Of a stretch of 64,000 nucleotides of DNA, positions 33,287 through 43,465 are shown in pieces; position 1 is the first letter of the stretch, and each line of letters starts with the position of its first letter. The translations under genes were made by a program, and so were the position numbers. The stretch spans positions 372,001 to 436,000 of the forward strand of contig JAIXMQ010000022.1 in NCBI GenBank assembly GCA_025716855.1, written 5' to 3'. A model generated the notes under the pieces. The model was not told where the DNA came from, searched no databases, and was given only the letters and a program-made list of their open reading frames with translations. The stretch comes from Pilaira anomala (lineage: Eukaryota; Mucoromycota; Mucoromycetes; Mucorales; Mucoraceae).

Positions 33287-35083
33287 TTTTTTTTTTAGAT
33301 GATATATATATTTTATAAATTGAGAATAGATTATTAGTGATAATAAAAAAAAAAAAAAAAGAGATTTGATGTTGAATTGACTTGTATTTATATATAAAAT
33401 ATATATATATTTTTTGTTTTTTTTTTTGTTTTTTTTTTTTTTTGCACAGCCCATGTTCTTGATGTACTTTTTGTTTTCGAAAGGGTGGAATAGATGACTA
33501 TTTTAAGTGCTATAGATAGTACCACCATAACAAATCACGACTTGTAAAAGTTTCTAAAAAATATATATATATATATAATTAAATCTAGACGAATCCTTTT
33601 TATAATACAGGTTTTTTAAATGTCGGAATAAAATCGCAAAGACAAGTATTTATATATATATATATATATATCGAGTTCTAAACGAGACAGAGTAAAAAAA
33701 AAAATAACAGCCTTCTCTTTATTAATAACAATTAGGCTTCGAGAAAATCGGCCCGCTGTCTTTTCAGGGTAACGTTTTTAAAAATAAATGTTTTGGTATA
33801 CAGGATTACCTGTTTCGGAAGATAAAAAAATCTTTTTTTTTTAAAGAAAAAACTGCAACGTTCCAAAAATAGAGACGTACTCATGAGAGAGAAAAAAAAA
33901 AAGCCAAAACATTTCTAATTTAAATATAAACGTAAGCCCATTTCAAAAAAAAAAAAAAAAAATAGTGTGGCGTAAAAGAAACAAGATTTTTTTTTTTTAT
34001 AATCTAAGTAATGATATTATATAGCTTATGACGATGATAAATGTTAAAAGTGACTCAATGCTAATTTGGGAGAGTAATATACAGATCTACCAATAGGTAG
34101 TTACGTAAACTGATGGATTATTATTTATAGCTGCAGATCAGTAAAAAAAAAAAGTATTTAAAGATGTTACTAATGATTTCAAACGCTTTTAATAGGATAT
34201 GGTACCTTTCATGTCACATTAGATCTCGCGAAATTTCAGCAGCATTGTATAAAAGTGTTAACGTGACTAATCAACAGCCTTCCATTGGCTTAGATTTAAA
34301 AGCTTTATCAAGTACATGTAATATAACTGTGATCTCTCTCAGTTACATTTAGCAACTTCAATACTTGTATTTTTTTTCTCGAGTATTTTTTTCAATAAAG
34401 TGCTCACACATCATGATATGTATAAAAGTTATTTTTATCTTTAAGGGATCTTCGAGACCTATTCAACAGTGAGAAATAAAAGTCTTGTTTTTTATACAAT
34501 AGATCTATAAGCATTGTATTCACTGTTCGCTTCGCCAAAGTTTTATAAAGTTTTTTATATGTTTATTTTAAGGTTAGATCTGTTTACTTTACCCCTTTTT
34601 TTTCAAATTTGTTTATGAAAGTTATGGAGTCCCGTTGGCTTCAGCAAGAAGTGATAGACTTGGATCTAATTAAACACAAAGCCTCAGCCCTAAGATGGGT
34701 CATGAATAAGTTCTCGGTGTAAATTTAATCTATGCCGCTTTGACCAGTTCGTGTAGTACTCCAAAAAAAAAAAATTGAGATCTATATTGTAATTTAATCA
34801 TACATTATAATGATTCCTTTCGATTATATTATCAGATTTAAATAATGAGGTCAGGCATATATTTTTATACATTCGAAAATTTAAAAAAAAACATGTCAAA
34901 ATGTATAATAAAGAGTTAGATTTGAAATTGGTTATTTTTAATTGATATATATATGTGTAAAAAAAAAAAAAGAAGAGAGATTTGTAATTACAAAAGAGAA
35001 AAGAAATATATGTAGATAGAAAAAGTTAAATGATATAGAAGAAAAAAAAAAGATGACAGCTAAATAATAAAAAGTTGAAATAT
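33287..35083. other. Spacer between tandem CE4 genes, partly duplicated promoter
   Basis: 1.8 kb. The part just upstream of paralog 2 (33350..33960) shares diverged blocks with the part upstream of paralog 3 (TTGTATTTATATATA leader, an AACAATTAGGCTTC block and GTAAGCCCATTTC). A small frame at 34624..34722 (MESRWLQQEVIDLDLIKHKA...) has balanced composition but no support beyond that. Confidence 0.5.
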
Positions 35084-35917
35084 CTATTGTTGATAAGCAT
35101 CGATACCAAGACAGTCAGAAACAGTGACAAATTCATAACCCTTGCCGCTAATATAATCAATGATAGCAGGAGTTAATTGGTTAACCGAATCACGATGAAC
35201 ATCATGTTGAAGACAAATATGACCTTCAGTTTCGCCTTCAATATCTTGTTCAACAACCCCACGCACGAGTTCCATTTGTGCGTCAAGGCCGTTAGGAGTA
35301 TAATCCAATGGATCAATGTCCCATAAAACGCTGCTGTAACCAAGTTCATGTAATACTTCTTCAGATGCTGGGTCAGTTTCACCTTGAGGAGGTCTCATTA
35401 AAGCAACTCTAATTTTTTTTTTTTTTTGAAAGTAAAATTAGTCATTGTTTTCATTATAAAAATGCATTTTACTCTATTACCTCTTTCCAGTGGCAGAAAA
35501 GATAACATCGGATTGCTTATTCATTTGGTTTTCAATGTATTCAGTTGTACGGCTGACTAAAACGGCATGTTCATAAGTATGACTTGCCACTTCATGACCT
35601 AATTCTACGTATGTTTGAAGCACTTCTGCATAGGTTTTGGGACCATCTCTCGTATTAGCTGTGGTGGTATTGAAATCACCTACAACAAAATTGTGTCCGT
35701 TTGTGAAGAAAGTAGCCTTGATACCACGAGCATTTAAAGTATGAGCTAAATCCCAAGAGTATTCAAAAGGTCCATCGTCAAAAGTTAAAGCAAATACACC
35801 GGGACGGTTACAGTGAGTGTATGTCTTAAGCACGCTTTTCTCTTCTTCAACACTAATAGGAGCAGCATTCACCATAGCGGCAAAAGCAAGCGTGATAAGG
35901 GCAATAACAGAGCGCAT
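35084..35917 (-). CDS. Chitin/polysaccharide deacetylase, CE4 family (paralog 3)
   Basis: Two exons (35481..35917, 35084..35408) give 253 aa. Signal peptide MRSVIALITLAFAAMVNAAP. Complete CE4 set: TFDDGP, SHTYEH, RPPQG, LWDIDPLDY and LQHDVH. The protein stops straight after CLGIDAYQQ, so it is the minimal catalytic unit with no tail. It is closest to paralog 2 (FNTTTANTRDGPKTY shared exactly) and lies 1.8 kb upstream of it in the same orientation, so the two are a tandem duplication. The single intron matches in position and phase. Confidence 0.93.
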
Positions 35918-35995
35918 TTAGATAGAATGAATTGATGATGATGATGATAAAAATAATAATAAAAATTCGACTTCAAATCAACTTGTATATTTATA

Positions 35996-36033
<38 letters not shown>

Positions 36034-37169
36034 TTTTAAAATTATGCAAAGCCCTAGTTATTTTTAATTGTTCACGAGGATTCGAGATGTGTAGTACAAT
36101 AACAACAATCGACGATTGCGTTATAACGTAACGTAAGAGATATTGTTTTGACTTGTTTTGACAACAGATTACGTTACCATTTGAAAACACCATAGGTATA
36201 TTGCAGCTTTATATAATGTGAATTCGTTAATAACAATGATATCCAAAATTCTAACAAAGAATAAATTTTGTTTTAGTTAACAACAATAGGCTTCTCAAGG
36301 AATCCGACACACTGTTTTTGGTGTCACATCGACACTCGAAATGTTATGATACACGACTACTTTTTTTTTTTTATAAAGCCAAAAATAGTATAAAAAAAAA
36401 AAGTGTGCGAAAAAATATATCTAAAAATACAAGTGTTGAGTGAAGCCCATTTCTTTATGCAAATGTGGCTTCAGTACAATACAGCAAAAAAAAAAACGGG
36501 CTGACAAGTTATTTTGATAATAGAAATATAGAAAAGTAATGTTAAGTTAGTTGTTGCTGTTCTAAATTTTCAAAACCGTATATACACCAGTTACTAAAAA
36601 CCAGACAAAAAAGTTATCTTTTTTTTTTTTTTTTTTTTTTTAAAAAAAAAAGAAAAAACTTTAAACGATATCATGCTAAAGAGATGAATAAAAATTTACG
36701 GTGGAATACTTTAAAATAAGCAGCAAATGAGGCTGTTATAAAATTCTGCATGCAATAGTTTCTGCTTTCTTCTGCTACTAAACATATTCGTGTAACACAT
36801 GCAGTGCATACATGCTTATAATGAAATAAAAACTATACTAATGTGTTTTATTTCAAAATTTTAGCCAGAAAACACTGTAAATAACTGATCTAGAGTTGAT
36901 TTAAAAAAAAAAAAGGTTTTCTTCAAAGCCTCGATTTTTATGGCTTGACAAAGATAAAAAAAAAAAAATTTCAAGAAAAAAGGATTATAGCGCTCTCTCG
37001 TAAATAAAATAAATATATTTTGTTAATGATAGTGGATGTAAATGAATCATAACAATACAAAAATATTATATTTGCAAATTTTTGTCAGTATTTTTTAGCA
37101 CTACTGTTTTATTTATTGATGTATATATATATATATATATATTTATAATTTTTTTTTTAACCGTTGGAT
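35918..37169. other. Intergenic region upstream of CE4 paralog 3
   Basis: 1.25 kb. The promoter-proximal part (35950..36480) resembles the region upstream of paralog 2 (see findings). A 30-base T run lies at 36001..36030. The rest is AT-rich with no gene. Confidence 0.55.
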
Positions 37170-38081
37170 CTATGACGAAGCAATTGCTTCAGGCGTATTT
37201 GTGACAATTGTCATTTGATAGTTCTTATTCTTTATCGATTCAAGTGTCATCATATCTAGAGCTTCTTTTGATCCCCATTTACAAATAATACAATCGATTG
37301 TGTTATCGAATAACACAATTCTTTTCGCCCATTTTATTTTTCCTTGCATACCACCTGTCACATCTGCGAGAGTTTCATTCTCCCCTTTTTCTTTTATATC
37401 ATGCTCTTGTTGTTGTTGTTGCTGCTGTGCAAAAATGTATTGAATCAAATCATTTTGACTAGTAAATACTTTCGGATCAGCTTTGTATATACCTTTGACA
37501 TCAGTAATAAATACACATCGAGCTATCGTTGGAATCCATTGGGTTAACTGGAACATGATGATATCTCCCGATAGAATTGTACATCCTCTGATATGATCTA
37601 ATACGGCGTCACCATGTAATACGGGTACAAAACCCAAGTCAAGGTATTTTTTCACACGTGTTGCCATCGCTTCAAACGCTTCTGTACCTGTCTCTTCGCA
37701 ATCGCTTGTTTCAATATAATCGATCGGACTCATGGCCAAAACAGGTACATTGCGCAATTCTAATCTAGAACAGATACCATGACTCAGTTGCTGTAAACAA
37801 GCTCGAATATGTGAGTATCCTTTAAGGTAGGTTTCGTTTGGTTCAGACCGATCGTTTGACCAACCTGCTTTCAAGTTATACTTCTTGGCTTGTGGATGAC
37901 CGAAACTACCTGCTCCATGAACAAGTATAAGTTGATGACCCGCTTTCTTTAATATTTGATACGCTTGTTGAACTTGGTCTAAAGTTTCTTCGAGTTGTCT
38001 TTCCTCTGCCAATTCGCATACTCCTTTCTTGTTTGTAATAGCTGCACCACCTAACTTCACAATAACCGTTTTACCAGACAT
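37170..38081 (-). CDS. Isopentenyl phosphate kinase
   Basis: Phosphorylates isopentenyl phosphate to isopentenyl diphosphate, the last step of the alternative (archaeal-type) mevalonate route, or salvages isopentenyl phosphate. Single exon of 303 aa in the amino-acid kinase fold. Motifs: VIVKLGGAAITNK (first glycine loop), LVHGAGSFGHPQAKKY (IPK signature with the His that contacts substrate), VPVLHGDAVLD, ILSGDII, CVFITDVKGIY and VTGGMQGKI. A poly-Gln insert (about residues 217-223, EHDIKEKGENE after it) lengthens a surface loop. No targeting peptide is seen, so it is probably cytosolic. It is rare in ascomycetes but known from plants, some animals and early-diverging eukaryotes. Confidence 0.92.
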   Translation of the reverse strand: MSGKTVIVKLGGAAITNKKGVCELAEERQLEETLDQVQQAYQILKKAGHQLILVHGAGSFGHPQAKKYNLKAGWSNDRSEPNETYLKGYSHIRACLQQLSHGICSRLELRNVPVLAMSPIDYIETSDCEETGTEAFEAMATRVKKYLDLGFVPVLHGDAVLDHIRGCTILSGDIIMFQLTQWIPTIARCVFITDVKGIYKADPKVFTSQNDLIQYIFAQQQQQQQEHDIKEKGENETLADVTGGMQGKIKWAKRIVLFDNTIDCIICKWGSKEALDMMTLESIKNKNYQMTIVTNTPEAIASS

Positions 38082-38299
38082 TGAAGGGTGTATATTATTC
38101 TATCAAGGGAAGTTTTTCTTTTTTTTTGTGGCCCAGTCCTACCCACGTGCGCAAATAAAAGAGAGTTTATTTATTGAACATATATGGCACTTGGGCTGCT
38201 TTATTAAGTATTTTCATCTAAGGGTTCTTTTTAGGTGTTAACTAACATTTTGATTTTGATTTTGACTTTGACGACCATGATTTCATGACTTTTTGAAGT

Positions 38300-38512
38300 C
38301 TCACATACATACATCATGTCCATTATCCAAAACAGCACAGCGATTATAATGATACTTTGAGAAGACTACATACCAAAATAAGAACCATCAATTCAATCTC
38401 TCCCTTACGATATCCGTATAATGGTTTTAACGTGCCATTACACGCAGATCACGGACTGCTCGTCGACGATGAGGGAGATGAAGAAGACAAACAGCTTCAT
38501 CAAAACTTATAA
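38300..38512 (+). pseudogene. Orphan exon-like open frame
   Basis: Seventy codons without a start. The frame opens after a TTTTTGAAG acceptor-like site and reads HHVHYPKQHSDYNDTLRRLH, then PLRYPYNGFNVPLHADHGLL and an acidic end (VDDEGDEEDKQLHQNL) before TAA. Base composition is clearly less AT-rich than the surroundings, which suggests real coding ancestry. No start exon could be placed upstream. It sits just before the large repeat copy A. It may be a relic cut by rearrangement, or the last exon of an unseen gene. Confidence 0.4.
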
Positions 38513-38559
38513 TGCTAACCGTTCTGTCCTTTTGTTTTCAAAAGCCAATAGTAGCGATA

Positions 38560-38596
<37 letters not shown>

Positions 38597-38608
38597 AAAA
38601 AAAAAAGG

Positions 38609-40092
38609 TGATAGCCGAAGCATTAACAAATAGTATCTATAAGCGATATTACGGTAAAGTATTTAATTCGATTTTGAAAAACTTTTTTTTTTTTTTTTTT
38701 GAGAAACTTATAATATCTACACAGTGATATAATGTATCTTTCTTTTTTTTTTTTCTATATGCATCTAATCTACAAAAATGTCACAATCGAATCTATGACT
38801 TCCCTTCCATAAAAAAAACAGTCGTGTGGCTTTCTGTTGACATGGCTTCTCACTGTTCAGCTGACCAAAAAAAAGGTGGACAAAAAAAACTATATAAAGG
38901 CCTCTTTTTTTTCGTCTTTCTCTCTTTTTTTTTTTTTTTCTTTAACTTGAGTTGTCCCCCGGCTCTACATTTTGAAGAAGGGCCCTCGGGTCCTGTAGTA
39001 AATTGTGGGTGTACATGGTTGGGTGTGATGACTTGGGTTCCCCTTTTTAGGGTTACTTTTTTTTTTTTTAAAAAAAATCAAATGAAAATGAAAAAAATGA
39101 AAATGAAAAATATAGTTCGCAGTCCTTTAAATAAAAGTCATAGTTTTTGTGTTTCAACCAGTTTTTTTTTCGTGAGTTTAAGAACAAACAATAATAGTTA
39201 ATTGCTTAAAAGTTGTCACGTTTTTTTTTTTATTGAATTTTTCTTTCTCGTTTTTTATAATTGACAGTGTAATAAAAAAAAATAGTAGCACCCTGCATGC
39301 TTATAAAAAAAAGATATCTTTCGAGTAAAGAGTATATAAACATAATTGCAGCAGTACTCTTATGTAATAAGTAAAGTATTACCGACAACATAGCTTTGTA
39401 GGATTATCCTCTTTTTTTTTATATAGAGGTTCTAAAAATAGGAAAATGAAAAACAAACGCGAAAAATAATTTTTTTTTTCATAAAAAAAAGTAACTATTA
39501 TCATTGATATATATTAAAATGAGCATAATGTATTCATTATAGAAGTTTATTAAGAGTCTATCTTTCATTGAAACGTACTGTAAAGTAACGAAGGTCTAAT
39601 GAATCAAGCCAAAAAGACACTGCATGAATCGAAAACATAAAAAATGTAGTAGCCAATTAAAATCCAAGGATTTTTTAAACCCAGATCGAAAAAAATGCCT
39701 GTTGACCCCCTTTGGATTTTTTCAAAAAATAAAAAACTGGATATATCTTGACATTACAAAGATTTTAGACTATACGTTATTAGTTAAGTTAGATATAAAA
39801 GTTTGAGCGCTTTCTAATGATATAAAAATCAAGACAAACTAATAATAAAAAATAATGTTTAATGCAGAAAAACGAAATTACAGTTTTTGTTAGAGCATGT
39901 ATATTTTTTGCATCTAAAAACATAAATATAAATAAATAAAAAAGTGCGCCTTCAAATTCTGCATCGTTTGAATATAACATTGCATAATAAAATAGTTAAT
40001 TATGCTAGACTTTACTTTGACATGAAAAATAAACGGATCTTAAATTCATTTTTTTTTTGTTTTTGAAAGAATTTGTTCAGCCAATCAAATTT
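38609..40092 (+). repeat. Large non-coding repeat, copy A (about 1.48 kb)
   Basis: Nearly the same sequence as copy B at 48906..50364, same orientation, with few substitutions and some homopolymer-length changes. The order is: GCGATATTAC start, TATATAAAGGCCTC motif at 38890, a GC-richer block (38948..39053) with GGGCCCTCGGGTCCTG, an AT-rich middle, and the small dispersed module from about 39650 to the AGCCAATCAAAT end near 40090. There are no shared frames of useful length, no terminal inverted repeats and no obvious target-site duplication that I could see. Confidence 0.85.
39650..40092 (+). repeat. Dispersed AT-rich repeat module, copy 4 (inside repeat A)
   Basis: Begins AGCCAATTAAAATCC and contains GGATTTTTTCAAAAAATAAA, TTTCTAATGATATAAAAATC, TTTTTGTTAGAGCATGTATA, GTGCGCCTTCAAATTCTGCA, CATAATAAAATAGTTAA and GACTTTACTTTGACATG. 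It ends AGCCAATCAAAT. It shares word order with copies 1-3 and with the copy in repeat B. Confidence 0.8.
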
Positions 40093-40610
40093 GATCATTC
40101 ATTCTTAAAAAAAAAAAAAAAAAAAAAAGGTTCTATAAAATCATTCAACCATTAAATGTACTTATTCACCACGGTGAGGAAATGTATTTTCTTTTTTGAA
40201 GAGTTTCGTATATCCCAAAGTCTATACTGGCGATAAAATTTGTACTAAAACCAAGTTTTTGGCTTTGTACATAAACTCAAGTAAAAAAACTTAATTCACC
40301 TTGTCAATCATACAATTAAAGTAAAAAAAAAAAAAAAGATGTAACTGATATGATAAAGCTGTTGACAATTTATAGATTCAATTAAGCCAGACCAGCTTTT
40401 TTGTAAGAAAAAAGCGTTACGTAAGTAACCTAATTTTTGACATACAGACAGGCTAGTAAAAAGAAAAGGCTTCTAAAGGGTACATATACTTCTTTTGTTT
40501 CCATGGTTGCTGATTAATGAGGCAGTCACGATATAACTTTTTATAAAAAAAAAGTTTTGAAAAAAAAAAAAGAAAAACTCACTTTTTTTAGTATACTTTA
40601 ACTTATCACT
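40093..40610. other. Intergenic spacer before HGH1
   Basis: 518 bp of AT-rich sequence with A runs (40108..40128, 40324..40337). It contains the HGH1 promoter region. No other feature is recognised. Confidence 0.5.
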
Positions 40611-42028
40611 ATGGAAGAACAAATCAAAGAGGTAAATAAGATAGAAAGAGGCGAGAAAAGCAGGAAAACTAATAGATATAACATTTGATAAGCTTATTCC
40701 CTTTTTACACCAACCTGCTTTAGAGGTAAAAAAAAAAAAAAAAAAAAAAGTTTGACGTATCAAAAAAAAAAGCAAACTAAAAAAAAAAGGGTTTTCCTCG
40801 AGTAGATCAGAGCTATTGCACTTCACCATCTCGTTCCTTATACACCCAATGGTAATGAGTACCGTCATTTATTAATGGAACAAAGAAGTACTGTTTGTAA
40901 AGATCTTAAGCAGTTATGTAAAGAAGATCCCGTAAGCATTTTTTTTTAAAAAAAAAAGAGATAAAAGGCTAGGTTTATTGATATAAGTTGATAGGTTACA
41001 GCACACGATGCTCTTCGTTCTTTAATTAATTTATCTAGCGATTCCCTTGTTCAACAAGAATTAGACGATGAAGATTTTCTCAAGTATATTGGACTTTTAA
41101 TCACGGTAAGTAAAATATGTGTGAGAAAGAAGTGATTAAAAAAAAAAAAAAAGAGTGGTATTGACATATGACGAATAGAATGCTAAATCCGTACTTGCTG
41201 ATCTTGCATGTATGTTATTATCCAACATGACCAAATACGAACCTACCTGTGTCAAAGTGATTCAAGCTAAAGCAGAACCTATTGAAGGATTGACGAGTTC
41301 CAGACGATTATTAGATCAATTAGTAGAAGTATTTCATAAGGGATATAAAAAGGAATATAATCCTCAAGCCGAGTTTCATTTCTTGGCTAGTGTGTTCTCC
41401 AATGTTTCCAGTATTCGTTTAGGACGTGTGTTTATGATTGAACGTGCAGCCGTAGATAATTTATCACCACTTACCAAATTACAAATCTTTACAGAAGATC
41501 CTAGTGTGATTCGTCGTGGTGGCGTGGATTCAGTCATTAAGAATTGTTGTTTCGAGACACGTGAACATGAACGTCTTTTGGATCCTTTGGATATTAATGT
41601 TTTGCCATTTATTTTGTTACCTTTGTGTGGTAATGAAGAATATGAAATGGAAGAATTTGAACAATTTCCTGAAGAAATTCAAATGTTGGGAGAAGATAAG
41701 GTACAGAAATAAAAAAAAAATGTGTGTAAGTATAATATCGTATAACTAACAAAAAAAGTAATAGAAACGTGAAACAGATCCAGTTCTTCGTATGATGTTG
41801 TTGGAATCCCTTATTTTATTAACTTCTACACGTTATGGTCGTGATTATTTACGTGCAAAGCAAGTCTATCGTGTTATTCAACGTCTTCATTTGACAGAAA
41901 CGGATGAAGAAATGAAGGAGCAATGTATTACAATTGTTGATATGTTGATTCGTGATGAAGATAAGCCCGAAATTACAGAAGTAAAAGAAGATGAAGATGA
42001 AGATATGGTGATTGAAGAAATTGCATAA
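40611..42028 (+). CDS. HGH1: HGH1-like armadillo-repeat protein (translation elongation factor 2 chaperone)
   Basis: Cytosolic ARM-repeat cofactor that helps fold eEF2 together with CCT/TRiC. Six exons close to 358 aa: 40611..40631, 40693..40725, 40806..40931, 40995..41105, 41179..41700 and 41765..42028. The first two exons are tiny. Exon 1 encodes MEEQIKE and exon 2 LIPFLHQPALE, which together rebuild the conserved N-terminus; the acceptor at GATAAG (40692) has a CTAAT branch-like site about 20 bp upstream. Family motifs include ALINLSS-like SLINLSSDSLVQQELDD, ADLACMLLSNMTKYE, FLASVFSNVSSIRLGRVFMI and GGVDSVIKNCCFETREHERL. The acidic tail (DEDEDMVIEEIA) is typical. Identity is strong. Confidence 0.9.
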
Positions 42029-42062
42029 TTATATATTTTAAAAATAAAATAAAAACTTTAGA

Positions 42063-42093
<31 letters not shown>

Positions 42094-42185
42094 GTGACTT
42101 GCCTACGAGGGTCCTTAACTTTTATAAAAAATATTTTATTTTTTTTTTATTTTCCCTTTACTCACTAAAGAACTAAAAAAAAAAA

Positions 42186-42362
42186 ATGGATAAACGTCAA
42201 TTAGAACAAGGTCAACAAAAGACTTCATTCGTCCAAGCCATCAAGTCAGAACTTTTCTCTCCCGAAAAGCGTGCTGGAAACCTCAATATTGCTCTTTCTG
42301 TTTCTGTCTTCACTGGTGCTATCGTCTTCCTTCGTAACTGGGGTGAACTCTTGGCTGTTTAA
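42186..42362 (+). CDS. Small mitochondrial outer-membrane protein, Tom6-like
   Basis: Single exon, 58 aa. The soluble N-terminus (MDKRQLEQGQQKTSFVQAIK) is followed by SELFSPEKRAGNLNIAL and a C-terminal membrane helix (SVSVFTGAIVFLRNWGELLA). A short basic/polar head, a conserved SPE motif before the helix and a tail-anchored end with W-x-E-L-L fit fungal Tom6, the small subunit that stabilises the TOM translocase. Alternatives are another tail-anchored small TOM or respiratory-chain subunit. Codon use is clean, with many C-ending codons (CGT, CTC, TTC) compared with neighbours, suggesting high expression. It lies 157 bp downstream of HGH1 with its own leader. Confidence 0.68.
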   Translation: MDKRQLEQGQQKTSFVQAIKSELFSPEKRAGNLNIALSVSVFTGAIVFLRNWGELLAV

Positions 42363-42549
42363 GTTATGAAATAATAATACCATTTTTACACTTTGTTATA
42401 TATATAAAAACTATCTCTCTCTCTCTCTTTTTCTCGATTACACTCAGTTCAACAGCAAAAAAAATTGTTTAATAAAAAAAAAAAAGAAACTATATCTATA
42501 TAAAATATATGCAAAAAAAAAGAAATTTACGATTTTTATTATTATATTG

Positions 42550-43465
42550 TTAAAGATATAAACGATGATGATTATCATCAACACGACCGCGATGACGAGA
42601 AATCAAGATATCCTTCATTAATTGTTCACTAAATTTAATATCTAATCCTAATTCATGTAAACCTTGATTATATGCTTGTAAGATCTCCGTTGTGATTAAT
42701 AATTTGCCGTAAATGGATTCTTGCAGTGATAATAAATCATAACAAGGAATGGAATGAACTTCACACTAGAAACGAAAGATTAGATTTTAAAAACAAAAAC
42801 AAAAAAAAATGTATTGTTATATTTATACTTACGTAATTTACAATGGAGGCAGATAACCCTTTAATCATATTAGGTGCTTCATATAAAGTTAAACCTTTCA
42901 TCTTGGGAGCAGCCGTAGTTTGTAAAACTCGTAAAAAGGGAGGTGTCAAATCGTCACCCCAAACTTCAGATGTGTATCCTACGGCTGTAAATGAATCCAA
43001 TACGATCACACGCTCAATTCTGTTGGCGAGGGTAGTCAAGATTGATTTTGTGTATTTTCCTGATTCGTCTGTTTCGATGTCACTGGAAAAAGGTATCAAT
43101 AATGTGGTATTTGATAATTGAAGAATAGAAGCTTTTGTTTCTTTCTTTTCTTCGAGCTAAGAAAAAAAAAAATTGTTAAAAAAAGAACTTTTTTTTTATT
43201 ACTACGAATATAAACTTACAGAGCGTGTTACTGTACCGACTTCAGTAGTGGAAATACCTTCAAGTGAATGAAGGTAGACATTACCAGGACCGTCAAGACC
43301 GAAAACGAGAGTGAATTTAGAGTTGGAGTTGGGATCTTGTAAGTTCAAAGTAGTTTCAATAGTGACTTTATCGTTATTTGCACAAGTTTCAATCTCTTCG
43401 TCACTGTCAATATCGTCTAAAGCGTATCGAACTGGAGCAGAGGCAAAGGAGTCTTCGAAATCCAT
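42550..43465 (-). CDS. Proteasome assembly chaperone 1 (PAC1/PSMG1-like)
   Basis: Partner of PAC2 in building the 20S alpha ring. Three exons (43220..43465, 42833..43156, 42550..42765), both introns phase 0, give 261 aa. Supporting stretches: MDFEDSFASAPVRYALDDI at the start, RIERVIVLDSFTAVGYTSEV, PPFLRVLQTTAAPKMKGLTL (compare PPFLRALKT in animal PAC1), LYEAPNMIKGLSASIVNYCE (compare LEQPNIVHDLPAAVLSYCQ) and the downstream HSIPCYDLLSL. A penultimate HRGRVDDNHHRLYL tail replaces the usual HbYX-like end: it ends L-Y-L rather than hydrophobic-Tyr-X, which is still similar. It is convergent with the Tom6-like gene and divergent from WDR70. Confidence 0.85.

Noticed and set aside
34624..34722. 32-codon ORF (MESRWLQQEVIDLD...)
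   Set aside because: Reasonable composition but too short, no splice sites that extend it and no motif; noted only in the spacer entry.
39023..39056. GGTTGGG and GGGTTCCCC near the end of the GC block as tRNA A/B boxes
   Set aside because: Spacing and sequence do not fit A-box and B-box consensus, and no cloverleaf could be drawn. Pol III transcription is left open in the finding on this block.
38609..40092. Repeat A/B as an LTR retrotransposon
   Set aside because: No TG..CA ends, primer-binding site, polypurine tract or gag/pol coding between the copies; the interval holds housekeeping genes.
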